Below, piece after piece: positions 35,508 to 42,479 of a DNA stretch of 64,000 nt (positions are counted from its first letter, which is position 1; every line of letters begins with the position of its first letter). Below the pieces are notes generated by a model, which saw only the letters and a program-made list of their open reading frames with translations, searched no databases and was not told where the DNA came from. Origin of the DNA: Ferrovibrio sp041906005 (GTDB lineage: Bacteria; Pseudomonadota; Alphaproteobacteria; Ferrovibrionales; Ferrovibrionaceae); the NCBI RefSeq assembly GCF_041906005.1, contig NZ_JAYRJY010000001.1, positions 1,860,001-1,924,000 on the forward strand, written 5' to 3'. Position numbers and translations under genes: made by a program.

Positions 35508-36140
35508 CTACTGCGCCGCCCAGACGATGCGGGCGATCCAGGCGATGTCGGGCACGTCGAAATTGCGGTCGGGATAGGCGGGATTGAACGAAGAGAGTTC
35601 GATCCGCGTCAGCGTGCGGCGCGCGAGGATCTTGCACATCACCTCGCCCTGCACGGTCTTGGCGATCACGCGGTCGCCGCGCCGCACATTGGCCGCCGGC
35701 GACACGATCACGATATCGCCGTCGCGATAGACCGGCAGCATGCTGTCGCCGCTGATCTCCAGGGCATAGGCCTGCGGATCGTCGATCTGCGGGAAGGGCA
35801 CCTTTTCCCAGCCCTCGCCGGTGGGGAATCCGGCATCGTCGAAATAACCGGCATTGCCGGCCTGGGCCATGCCGATCAGCGGAATGCGATGCGCGCTGGC
35901 CATCGGCGTGCCATCGCCCAGCAGGCTCATGAATTCCGGCACGCTGGCGCCAGTCGCCTCGATCACCTTCGATATGGACTCGGTCGACGGCCAACGCTGT
36001 TTGCCGTCGCGTGAGACGCGTTTGCTGCGGTTGAAGGTGGTGGGATCGAGTCCGGCCTTGCGGGCGAGGCCGGACGCGGTGAGGCCATAACGTTCGGCCA
36101 GGCCGTCGATGGCGGCCCAAATCGCCCGGTGAGTCAGCAT
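35508..36140 (-). CDS. S24-family (LexA/CI-like) transcriptional regulator
   Basis: 210 aa. The N-terminal helix-turn-helix (TASGLARKAGLDPTTFNRSK) is of the phage CI/XRE type, not the winged helix of canonical LexA. The C-terminal S24 peptidase fold has catalytic S133 (ISGDSMLPVY) and K161 (RVIAKTVQGE), with a possible self-cleavage site at A94-G95 (GMAQAGNAG). It is therefore likely to be inactivated by RecA-stimulated self-cleavage. It is in an operon with a DinG-like helicase and divergent from phage-derived genes; a perfect palindrome lies just upstream of its start. Confidence 0.88.
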   Translation of the reverse strand: MLTHRAIWAAIDGLAERYGLTASGLARKAGLDPTTFNRSKRVSRDGKQRWPSTESISKVIEATGASVPEFMSLLGDGTPMASAHRIPLIGMAQAGNAGYFDDAGFPTGEGWEKVPFPQIDDPQAYALEISGDSMLPVYRDGDIVIVSPAANVRRGDRVIAKTVQGEVMCKILARRTLTRIELSSFNPAYPDRNFDVPDIAWIARIVWAAQ

Positions 36141-36155
36141 GGGAAGATCGTCTTA

Positions 36156-36171
36156 CAAATCGGTCGATTTG
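36156..36171. promoter_or_regulatory. Palindrome CAAATCGGTCGATTTG upstream of the S24 regulator
   Basis: Seven-bp perfect arms with a 2-bp centre, 16-31 bp before the regulator start codon. A plausible self-regulation operator; its sequence is unrelated to the GAAC-N7 sites nearby. Confidence 0.5.
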
Positions 36172-36199
36172 GCTACAGGAATATTCTCTGATTACGGGT

Positions 36200-36229
36200 T
36201 TGACATAAGAACATAATGGGAATTATAAG
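36200..36229 (+). promoter_or_regulatory. Sigma70-type promoter for 36290 gene
   Basis: TTGACA (36200-36205), an 18-nt spacer, TATAAG (36224-36229). Predicted start near 36236, about 54 nt before the ATG at 36290. The spacer is almost wholly occupied by the GAAC-N7-GAAT site. Confidence 0.7.
36209..36223 (+). promoter_or_regulatory. GAAC-N7-GAAT operator candidate 1
   Basis: GAAC-ATAATGG-GAAT between the -35 and -10 elements. The extended match CATAAGAACANNATGGGAAYTT is shared with site 3. GAAC-N7-GAAC is the reverse complement of the GTTC-N7-GTTC box bound by LexA in alphaproteobacteria. Confidence 0.65.
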
Positions 36230-36245
36230 ATACTAGAACGCGGGA

Positions 36246-36260
36246 ATTTTACGAATGTTC
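36246..36260 (-). promoter_or_regulatory. GAAC-N7-AAAT operator candidate 2
   Basis: Read leftward GAAC-ATTCGTA-AAAT, overlapping about +10 to +25 of the promoter at 36200. It resembles site 4 (GAACATT...AAAAY). Confidence 0.5.
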
Positions 36261-36289
36261 CGCTATTTCCGGGATCAGGCCGACATATT

Positions 36290-36772
36290 ATGACGACCGA
36301 AACCGATCAAGCCGGCGCTACACTACACGCAGAGACAGCAGAACAGCTTCCAGCCGCAGCTTCGGTTTCGGCGCGGGCCGTGGTGGTTTTCGCCGAGGAA
36401 ACCCGGCTGCCGAAATTGCGCTGCCTGAAGCCGGGTTTCCGCCACTGCTTTGCCTATCTGGCTCTGGAACAGGGCTGGGTGGGGCTCGATCCCCTAGCAC
36501 ATCGTATTGAAATAAAAGGATTCCATAATTGGAGCCGGGAGGCAGACCTGGCCGCGCATCTGCGCCGGCTGGGGCAATGCGCCCCCACTGTACCGGTTCT
36601 GGAACCGCCGCGCCGCCTGGCGCCGCCGCTGCCGTTTTCCTGTGTCGAGACCGTGAAACGCCTGATTGGTCTGCATAGCTGGCGCATAAGAACACCATGG
36701 GAACTTTTTCTTGAGGCTCGGAAAATATGCCTTGACGATGTACGATATTTGTTCTATAACTCACCACCATAG
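36290..36772 (+). CDS. Hypothetical protein of the phage-derived cluster
   Basis: 160 aa. An acidic/alanine-rich N-terminus (about 1-30) is followed by a compact part with LRCLKPGFRHCFAYLALEQG and a C-terminal helical part VETVKRLIGLHSWRIRTPWELF. It resembles small hypothetical proteins encoded next to podovirus-type portal genes, but no function is recognised. Its own promoter carries operator candidates. Its 3' end contains operator site 3 and the promoter for the genes that follow. Confidence 0.65.
   Translation: MTTETDQAGATLHAETAEQLPAAASVSARAVVVFAEETRLPKLRCLKPGFRHCFAYLALEQGWVGLDPLAHRIEIKGFHNWSREADLAAHLRRLGQCAPTVPVLEPPRRLAPPLPFSCVETVKRLIGLHSWRIRTPWELFLEARKICLDDVRYLFYNSPP
36690..36704 (+). 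promoter_or_regulatory. GAAC-N7-GAAC operator candidate 3
   Basis: GAAC-ACCATGG-GAAC, an exact match to the alphaproteobacterial SOS-box pattern. It lies inside the end of the 36290 gene, 28 bp before the -35 element at 36732. Confidence 0.6.
36732..36760 (+). promoter_or_regulatory. Sigma70-type promoter for the portal operon
   Basis: TTGACG (36732-36737), a 17-nt spacer, TATAAC (36755-36760). It lies within the last codons of the 36290 gene; the predicted start is near 36767, about 46 nt before the ATG at 36813. Confidence 0.75.
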
Positions 36773-36787
36773 GAACATTTAGAAAAC
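36773..36787 (+). promoter_or_regulatory. GAAC-N7-AAAC operator candidate 4
   Basis: GAAC-ATTTAGA-AAAC at about +6 to +20 of the portal-operon promoter, a position at which a bound repressor would block transcription. Confidence 0.55.
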
Positions 36788-36812
36788 TTAATTTTTGAAA
36801 AAGGATCATCCC

Positions 36813-37028
36813 ATGGGTGGGATTTTCGGCTCCTCGCCGCCGCCTCCGCCGCCTCCCCCGCCACCGGCCCCCGAGCCGGTGCCGACGGAAAGCGACGCCG
36901 AAATCGCCGAGAAGGCCGCGCGCGAACGCCGTCGCCGCGCCCAGGGCGAAACCATCGCCACCTCATGGCGCGGCCTGAACGATGGCCCGCCCTCCGGCCC
37001 CGCGCCGAAACGTCTGCTGGGCGAGTGA
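36813..37028 (+). CDS. Small proline-rich phage-type protein
   Basis: 71 aa from the chosen ATG at 36813 (AAAAAGGATC upstream). MGGIFGSS is followed by ten prolines and a charged helical stretch (EIAEKAARERRRRAQGETI). Short proteins of this form, a GG start, a polyproline run and an arginine-rich helix, are regularly encoded just before portal genes in podovirus-like phages; their role is unknown. The portal gene follows after 5 bp. Confidence 0.72.
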   Translation: MGGIFGSSPPPPPPPPPPAPEPVPTESDAEIAEKAARERRRRAQGETIATSWRGLNDGPPSGPAPKRLLGE

Positions 37029-37033
37029 GTCCA

Positions 37034-38689
37034 ATGATCCGTTCCGCACATCTCTCTCTCGCATCGGGATTGCCAAGGCACGAATCCGCCGCCGCCGATC
37101 TGCTGCAGCCCGAGGCATTGCGCCAGCGATACGGGCGTGCGCGCAGCCAGCGCGGTGTCTGGGAGCCGCTCTGGCAGGATTGTTACGATTTCGCCTTGCC
37201 GGCGCGCCGGCCGGGCAGTCCCGCCGGGAGGCCGGGACAGACAGCCGAGCGGCTGTTCGATGCCACCGCCGCCGATGCGGCCGAACAACTGGCTGGCAGC
37301 ATGTTGTCGCAGCTCACGCCGCCATGGTCGCGCTGGTTCAGTTTCCAGCCGGGGCGCGATGTGCCACAGGAGCAGCAGGGTGCGATGGCGGCTGAACTCG
37401 ATCGTGCGGCGCAACTGCTGCAGGCGCAGTTCGACCGTTCGAATTTCAGCGTCGAGATTCACCAGGCCTTCCTTGATCTTGTCGTGGCCGGCACGGCCTG
37501 TCTGGCCTGCGAGGAAGCGCCGCTTGGCGAAGCCAGCGCGTTCCGCTTCGCCGCGGTGCCGCTGAACGATCTGGTGCTGGAGGAAGGCGCCGGCGGTCGG
37601 CTCGACACCGTGTTCCGGCGCCAGGACATGAGTCTGGAAACACTGTCGCGCCGCTATCCCGTCCTGGAAGAACAGGCCTGGTTCGTCGAGCGGCGCAAAC
37701 GTGAACCCGATGCGCGACTTGGCCTGCTGGAATGCGTGTTGCCGGCGCCGCTGCCATTGCAGGGCCATGTCTATGCCGCGCTGCTCGAAGACGCGTCGGT
37801 TGACGATGCCTCGGCGATGCTGGCCGAGGGTAGGTTCGATCAGGCCCCGTTCATCGCCTTCCGCTGGCTTAAGGCCCCCGGTGAAATCTATGGCCGCTCG
37901 CCGGTGATGAAGGCACTGCCCGATATCAAGACCGCGAATAAAGTGGTCGAACTTGTCCTCAAGAATGCGTCCATCGCCGTCACCGGCATCTGGCAGGCCG
38001 ATGATGATGGCGTGCTGAATCCGGCCAACGTGAAGCTGGTGCCTGGTGCGATCATCCCCAAGGCGGTCGGTTCCTCGGGCCTCACGCCGCTGGCCGCACC
38101 GGGGCGGTTCGACATCTCGCAACTCGTGCTCGACGATCTGCGCGGCCGCATCCGCCATGCGCTGCTGGCCGATCGTCTCGGCCAGGTCGATGCCCCGCGC
38201 ATGACGGCGACGGAGGTGCTGGAACGCTCGGCCGAAATGGCGCGGCAGCTCGGCGCCACGTTTGGCCGCTTGCAGGCCGAATTGCTCGTGCCCCTGGTTC
38301 AGCGTGCGGTGGCAATTCTGCAAAGACGCGGTGAAATCCCGCGCTTCGCCCTCGATGGCCGCGAGGTGTCGCTGGTGCTGCAGTCGCCACTGGCGCGACT
38401 GCAGGCCCAGGGTGACGTGCAAAGCACGCTGAACTGGCTGCAGCAATTACAGGCCCTCGGCCCGCAGGCGATGCAGGTGGTGGATGCCCTGGCCGTGGCG
38501 CGCTGGCTTGGCCGCACGCTGGGCGTGCCGGGCGAATTCCTGATCGAAGCCGGCGAGCAGCCACAAAGCCAGCCTGCTGCGGATCCGGCCACCGATCTTG
38601 CCGCCGATCCGACTGTGGGTGCGGGATTGCAGCAGATGCTGCAGCAGTTGTTGCAGAACCCAGCGATCCAGCGGGGAGCCAGCATATGA
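37034..38689 (+). CDS. Podovirus-type portal (head-tail connector) protein
   Basis: 551 aa, the normal length for T7-like portals (about 530-560), and intact. Recognisable segments: LRQRYGRARSQRGVWEPLWQ, FDATAADAAEQLAGSMLSQL, FRWLKAPGEIYGRSPVMKAL and LGQVDAPRMTATEVLER. In a phage the dodecameric portal is the DNA gateway of the capsid. The ATG at 37034 follows the proline-rich gene closely, and the stop overlaps the next start (ATGA). Codon use matches the host. Confidence 0.92.
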   Translation: MIRSAHLSLASGLPRHESAAADLLQPEALRQRYGRARSQRGVWEPLWQDCYDFALPARRPGSPAGRPGQTAERLFDATAADAAEQLAGSMLSQLTPPWSRWFSFQPGRDVPQEQQGAMAAELDRAAQLLQAQFDRSNFSVEIHQAFLDLVVAGTACLACEEAPLGEASAFRFAAVPLNDLVLEEGAGGRLDTVFRRQDMSLETLSRRYPVLEEQAWFVERRKREPDARLGLLECVLPAPLPLQGHVYAALLEDASVDDASAMLAEGRFDQAPFIAFRWLKAPGEIYGRSPVMKALPDIKTANKVVELVLKNASIAVTGIWQADDDGVLNPANVKLVPGAIIPKAVGSSGLTPLAAPGRFDISQLVLDDLRGRIRHALLADRLGQVDAPRMTATEVLERSAEMARQLGATFGRLQAELLVPLVQRAVAILQRRGEIPRFALDGREVSLVLQSPLARLQAQGDVQSTLNWLQQLQALGPQAMQVVDALAVARWLGRTLGVPGEFLIEAGEQPQSQPAADPATDLAADPTVGAGLQQMLQQLLQNPAIQRGASI

Positions 38690-38913
38690 GCGAACCCCTC
38701 ATCGAGAATGACGATCTGGCAGCGGCCTTTGCGCGCTGTTTCCGTGGTGGCGATGGCGAGCGTGTGCTGGGTCATCTGCGGCGCATCACCATCGATCGCC
38801 GCGTCGCACCCGATAGCAGCGAGGCCGAATTGCGGCATCTCGAAGGCCAGCGCCACTTGGCGGCCTACATCGCGCAACTGGTCGCGCGCGGCCAACTGGG
38901 CGGCGCGTCGTGA
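38686..38913 (+). CDS. Bbp19-like small phage protein
   Basis: 75 aa. Pattern: LAAAFARCFRGGDGERVLGHLRRIT at the start and EGQRHLAAYIAQLVARG at the end, as in the Bbp19 family named from Bordetella phage BPP-1, of unknown function and found between portal and scaffold genes. The start overlaps the portal stop by 4 bp. Confidence 0.8.
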   Translation: MSEPLIENDDLAAAFARCFRGGDGERVLGHLRRITIDRRVAPDSSEAELRHLEGQRHLAAYIAQLVARGQLGGAS

Positions 38914-38954
38914 CACACACTGGAACATACAGGGATCATCGAAAGGAAGGCATC

Positions 38955-39689
38955 ATGACGACACTGCTTGAAAGCGAAACGCGTGACGGCGGCATCGGCG
39001 AGGAAGACGCGGGTGTTGACGCGATCCCGGAAAAATTCCGTGATCCGCGGACCGGTGAATTGCGTGTCGACTTGTTGCTGAAATCCTATCGCGCGCTGGA
39101 GCAGAAGCTGGCCGGAATGGTCAGTGTGCCAGGCGAGGATGCTGACGACGACAGCCGGCGCCGCTTTTTCCAGGCCCTCGGCGTGCCGGAATCGCCGGAC
39201 GGCTACGAGATTTCCTTCAAGGACCCGGCGCTCTGGGCCGACCCGGAGGTGAACAAACGCCTGCATGATGCCGGCTTCACACCGGCCCAGGCGCAGCTGG
39301 TCTACGACCTGGCCTGCGATCATGTGGCGCCGCACCTGCACCGCCTTGCCGGTGAGTTCCGTTATCGCGGTGAACGCGAGAAACTGGTGCAGCGCTATGG
39401 CAGCGAGGTGCGCTTCACCGAGATGGCGCGCACTTTGGAGGCCTGGGGCAAACGCAACCTGCCCGAATCCGTCTTTAATGCGCTGGCCTCGTCCTATGAA
39501 GGCATCATCGCGCTGGAAACCATGATGCAAGGCGGTGATCCGAAGCTGGTTTCCGGGGAACGCGGCGGCGATCTGCTGAACGAAGAACAGCTGGTCGGTC
39601 TGATGCGCGATCCCCGCTACTGGAAAAAACGCGACCCCGAAATCCTCGCCAAGGTCACCGAAGGTTTCCGGAGGCTTTATCCGGGCTGA
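38955..39689 (+). CDS. Phage capsid assembly scaffolding protein
   Basis: 244 aa from the chosen ATG at 38955 (GAAAGGAAGG upstream). Acidic N-terminus, then IPEKFRDPRTGELRVDLLLKSYRALEQKL, the usual opening of T7 gp9-like scaffolds, then a helical body and the C-terminal YWKKRDPEILAKVTEGFRRLYPG. In phages it guides capsid assembly and is then lost. The partner major capsid gene, which normally follows directly, is missing. Confidence 0.88.
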   Translation: MTTLLESETRDGGIGEEDAGVDAIPEKFRDPRTGELRVDLLLKSYRALEQKLAGMVSVPGEDADDDSRRRFFQALGVPESPDGYEISFKDPALWADPEVNKRLHDAGFTPAQAQLVYDLACDHVAPHLHRLAGEFRYRGEREKLVQRYGSEVRFTEMARTLEAWGKRNLPESVFNALASSYEGIIALETMMQGGDPKLVSGERGGDLLNEEQLVGLMRDPRYWKKRDPEILAKVTEGFRRLYPG

Positions 39690-39930
39690 TCGCGGCCGGC
39701 TGGCGCTGGCGGTCGCGCCGTCCGGCAACGGACGCCGCACCGCAGATGCCGGCCGGAGAGTTTCCCGCCTGCCGACAACCGCGAGCCGGGTTTTTCCGGC
39801 GCGGCCGGAAGGCGCGGCGGCAACGGCGCCCTGTCCATATTCGACGGGATAACGCCGGAGGGCCGCATGAACCGGCCGCCTGCCATGTGTGCAGGACGGC
39901 AGTGCAACCTTGTGACGAAAGGAGCGTCCC
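39690..39930. other. Probable deletion junction between scaffold and holin
   Basis: A 241-bp GC-rich gap where a podovirus would carry capsid and tail genes. A rightward frame of 62 codons (39746-39934) has arginine/proline-rich nonsense composition. The GCCGG-rich sequence shows no clear terminator. I see no gene here. Confidence 0.45.
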
Positions 39931-40230
39931 GTGACGCCCACTATTGAACAATCCTTCGTCCGCCAGTTCGAGCATGAGCTGAACAAGATCGAGGCGGCGC
40001 ATCGCAGCGTCTTTGTTGCCGGCTGGCGGCCGGCCGTGGGCTGGATCTGCGCCGCCGGTGTGGGCTGGGCCTATCTCGGCCACCCGCTGTTCCTCTGGGC
40101 CGCCGCCCTCTGGGCTCCGGGGATACAGCCGCCGGATATCCGCATCGACAGCCTGTTCGAACTGGTGCTCGCCATGCTGGGCATGGCCGGCCTGCGCAGT
40201 TTCGAGAAGTCGACCGGCCGGGCGAAATGA
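39931..40230 (+). CDS. Holin of the 3TM gene-transfer-release type
   Basis: 99 aa from a GTG with GGAGCG 6 nt upstream. A short amphipathic N-terminus is followed by the diagnostic AGWRPAVGWICAAGVGWAYLG and two further hydrophobic segments (PLFLWAAALWA; LFELVLAMLGMAGLRSFEK). The family (GTA_holin_3TM) occurs in gene transfer agents and in related prophages, where it opens the inner membrane for the lysin. No lysin gene is adjacent. Confidence 0.87.
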   Translation: MTPTIEQSFVRQFEHELNKIEAAHRSVFVAGWRPAVGWICAAGVGWAYLGHPLFLWAAALWAPGIQPPDIRIDSLFELVLAMLGMAGLRSFEKSTGRAK

Positions 40231-40276
40231 CGGCGGAACTCTCCCCGGCCGGCAAGCTTTCTGCTATGCCATCGTC

Positions 40277-40621
40277 ATGACGACGATCTACCGCATCCTG
40301 CCGGCCGCCGACTGGGCGGCCGTGAAAATCGCCGGCCGTTTCGCCGGCAGCGCGCATGACATCCGCGACGGTTTCATCCATTTCTCGACATCCGCCCAGG
40401 TGGCCGAGACGGCGGCGAAGCATTATGCCGGCCTGTCCGGTCTGGTGCTGCTCTATGTGAAAGCGGAGTCTCTTTCGGCGCCGCTGAAATGGGAAAAGTC
40501 GCGCAACGACGACCTGTTTCCCCATCTTTATGGCGACCTGCCCGCGTCGGCCGTGCATCGCGTCGAAAATCTGCCGCTCGGCCCGGACGGCCGGCATGTC
40601 TTTCCCGACCTTGAACCATGA
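40277..40621 (+). CDS. DUF952 domain protein
   Basis: 114 aa from the chosen ATG at 40277. MTTIYRILPAADWAAVK, DGFIHFSTSAQVAETAAKHYAG and PHLYGDLPASAVHRVENLPL are the standard DUF952 blocks. The fold is of ADP-ribosyltransferase/glutathione-transferase-unrelated type and no activity is established. The stop overlaps the next start (ATGA), which in turn overlaps pyrD, so these are one operon. Confidence 0.92.
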   Translation: MTTIYRILPAADWAAVKIAGRFAGSAHDIRDGFIHFSTSAQVAETAAKHYAGLSGLVLLYVKAESLSAPLKWEKSRNDDLFPHLYGDLPASAVHRVENLPLGPDGRHVFPDLEP

Positions 40622-41256
40622 GCGGCGGCTTCAGCCTCGACCCCTTCTGGCAGCAGCCGGCGCGGTCCTATGGCGTGGCCGCGCTGGCGCCGGCCGGCAC
40701 CCAGGGGGCATTGCAGCCGGTGCTGGCGCAAATCGCCGCCACCGCCATGCCTTGCGGTCTGCGCCTCGTGCCATCCTCGCATCAGCATCTCTCGATTTAT
40801 GCCGTGGCACCGGTGCGGCAGAATTTCGACAAAGACGCCTACTGGGCCGCCAACGCGGCTAAGGTTGAAACTGAGCTGCGGGCCTGGGCGGCCACGCTGC
40901 CGCCCGTAATGCTGCGCTTCAGCGGTCTGCGCGCCACGCCCACGGCCGTCATCGCGGTTGCCGATGACTCCTCTGAAGCCGCTGAGGCAGTCTGGGGGCT
41001 GCGCCGGCATCTGGCGGCGATCCTGCCGCCGTCGCCTGACGGCGCGCCGCGCTACGATCTCATCCATATCACGCTGGCGCGCTATGCCGCGCCGGATTTC
41101 GCCGCGCGGATTGCTGCGCTGCCCGTTGATCTGGAATTTCCGTTGCAACAGGTGGTCCTGCTGCGCGAAACACGCTATCCCGCGTTGGAATTTGATATCC
41201 TCGCCACGCTGCCGCTCGGTGTTCCGTCGCCGGTCAGCCCGGAGTCTGTCGCATGA
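40618..41256 (+). CDS. 2H-phosphoesterase-like protein
   Basis: 212 aa. Two HxS/T motifs, HLSIY (about residue 60) and HITLARY (about 143), are arranged as in the 2H phosphoesterase superfamily, which includes RNA 2'-5' ligase-like and cyclic phosphodiesterase proteins. Substrate unknown. It sits between DUF952 and pyrD with 4-bp overlaps on both sides. Confidence 0.65.
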   Translation: MSGGFSLDPFWQQPARSYGVAALAPAGTQGALQPVLAQIAATAMPCGLRLVPSSHQHLSIYAVAPVRQNFDKDAYWAANAAKVETELRAWAATLPPVMLRFSGLRATPTAVIAVADDSSEAAEAVWGLRRHLAAILPPSPDGAPRYDLIHITLARYAAPDFAARIAALPVDLEFPLQQVVLLRETRYPALEFDILATLPLGVPSPVSPESVA

Positions 41257-42314
41257 GCCTCTATCGTTGTCTGGTCTGGCCGCTGGTGCGGCATGTCGAG
41301 TCCGAACGGGCGCACCGCCTGACGCTCGACCTGCTCAAGACGGGCCTTGTTCTCTCGCCCCATATCATGTTTCGGCAGCAGGCCGACGATCCGGTGCTGG
41401 CGACCACGCTGTTCGGGCAACGCATCCCCAATCCAGTCGGGTTGGCGGCCGGCTTCGACAAGAATGCCGAGGTGCCCGATGCGATGCTGCGGCTGGGTTT
41501 CGGCTTCGTCGAGGTTGGTGGCGTCACACCGCGGCCGCAGCCCGGCAATCCGCGGCCGCGCCTGTTCCGGCTGGAGGAAGACCGCGCGGTGATCAACCGC
41601 ATGGGCTTCAACAATGAAGGGCTGGATGCGGTGGCGGCGCGACTTGAGGCCCGGCGGGGCCGTCTGGGCCTGGTCGGCGTCAATCTCGGCGCCAACAAGG
41701 ATTCCGACGATCGCCCCGGCGATTATGCGATCTCCTATGCGCGGCTGGCCGCGCTCTGCGGTTTCGCCGTGGTCAATGTCTCCTCGCCCAACACGCCGGG
41801 CCTGCGCAACCTGCAGGGCCGCGAGGAGCTGGCCGCTTTGCTCGCCCGGCTGCAGCCGCTGCATGCGCAGTACAAGACGCCCCTGCTGGTCAAGATCGCG
41901 CCCGACCTGGCCGAGGAGGATATCGACGCGGTGGCGGAACTGGCGCTGCAATACGAACTCGACGGCATCGTCGCCACCAACACCACCATCGCTCGGCCCG
42001 ACAGCCTGCGCAGCCATCATAAGGCCGAAACCGGCGGCCTCTCGGGCGCGCCTTTGCGCGTGCGCGCGCAGGCCGTGCTCAAGCAGCTCTATGGCAAGAT
42101 CGGCACCCGCATGCCGCTGATCGGCGTGGGCGGCATTGCCTCAGGCGAAGATGCCTATGCCCGCATCCGTGCCGGCGCCTCCGCCGTGCAGCTTTATTCC
42201 GCCATGGTCTTCGAGGGACCCGGCCTGGTCAGCCGCATCAAGGGCGAGCTTGCCGCCCTGCTGAAACGCGATGGATTCAAAAGTGTCGCTGAGGCGGTAG
42301 GGAAGGATAGTTGA
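41253..42314 (+). CDS. pyrD: Dihydroorotate dehydrogenase (quinone), class 2
   Basis: 353 aa. Membrane-associated flavoenzyme of pyrimidine synthesis, electrons passing to the quinone pool. The N-terminal hydrophobic helix (YRCLVWPLVRHVESERAHRL) is the class 2 quinone tunnel. NPVGLAAGFDKNAEV, FVEVGGVTPRPQPGNPRPRLF and NVSSPNTPGLRNLQ (catalytic serine) are diagnostic; LIGVGGIASGEDAYARIRAGA binds FMN phosphate. The start overlaps the upstream gene. Confidence 0.97.
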   Translation: MSLYRCLVWPLVRHVESERAHRLTLDLLKTGLVLSPHIMFRQQADDPVLATTLFGQRIPNPVGLAAGFDKNAEVPDAMLRLGFGFVEVGGVTPRPQPGNPRPRLFRLEEDRAVINRMGFNNEGLDAVAARLEARRGRLGLVGVNLGANKDSDDRPGDYAISYARLAALCGFAVVNVSSPNTPGLRNLQGREELAALLARLQPLHAQYKTPLLVKIAPDLAEEDIDAVAELALQYELDGIVATNTTIARPDSLRSHHKAETGGLSGAPLRVRAQAVLKQLYGKIGTRMPLIGVGGIASGEDAYARIRAGASAVQLYSAMVFEGPGLVSRIKGELAALLKRDGFKSVAEAVGKDS

Positions 42315-42322
42315 TCGATCCC

Positions 42323-42416
42323 ATCGTCATCACCGGGCTTGTCCCGGTGATCCATCCCACGGTCAGGGCGTGCGGGATGGTGCAGATGGATGCCCGGAAC
42401 AAGTCCGGGCATGACG
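42323..42416. repeat. REP-like palindrome pair
   Basis: First element: TCACCGGG / CCCGGTGA with loop CTTGT (42330-42350) in the frame CGTCA...TCCA. Second: ATGCCCGGA / TCCGGGCAT with loop ACAAG (42390-42412) in the frame TGG...GACG. The two are in inverted orientation. A CCATCCC/GGGATGG match lies between them. Confidence 0.75.
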
Positions 42417-42425
42417 GCATGTGAT

Positions 42426-42455
42426 CAAAAAGAAACGGCGCCACGAAGGGCGCCG
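42426..42455 (-). terminator. Rho-independent terminator of the FAH-family gene
   Basis: Read leftward: stem CGGCGCC / GGCGCCG with loop CTTCGT, then TTTCTTTTTG. It starts 25 bp after the stop of the leftward gene. Confidence 0.85.
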
Positions 42456-42479
42456 CTCTAAACCGGAATTCAGCACCGC

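Noticed and set aside
35503..36120. N-terminal extension of the DinG-like helicase
   Set aside because: The frame runs through the S24 regulator gene in another phase; the ATG at 35502 fits the operon spacing.
39746..39934. 62-codon frame between scaffold and holin
   Set aside because: Arginine/proline-rich nonsense composition, and the holin has its own start and Shine-Dalgarno.
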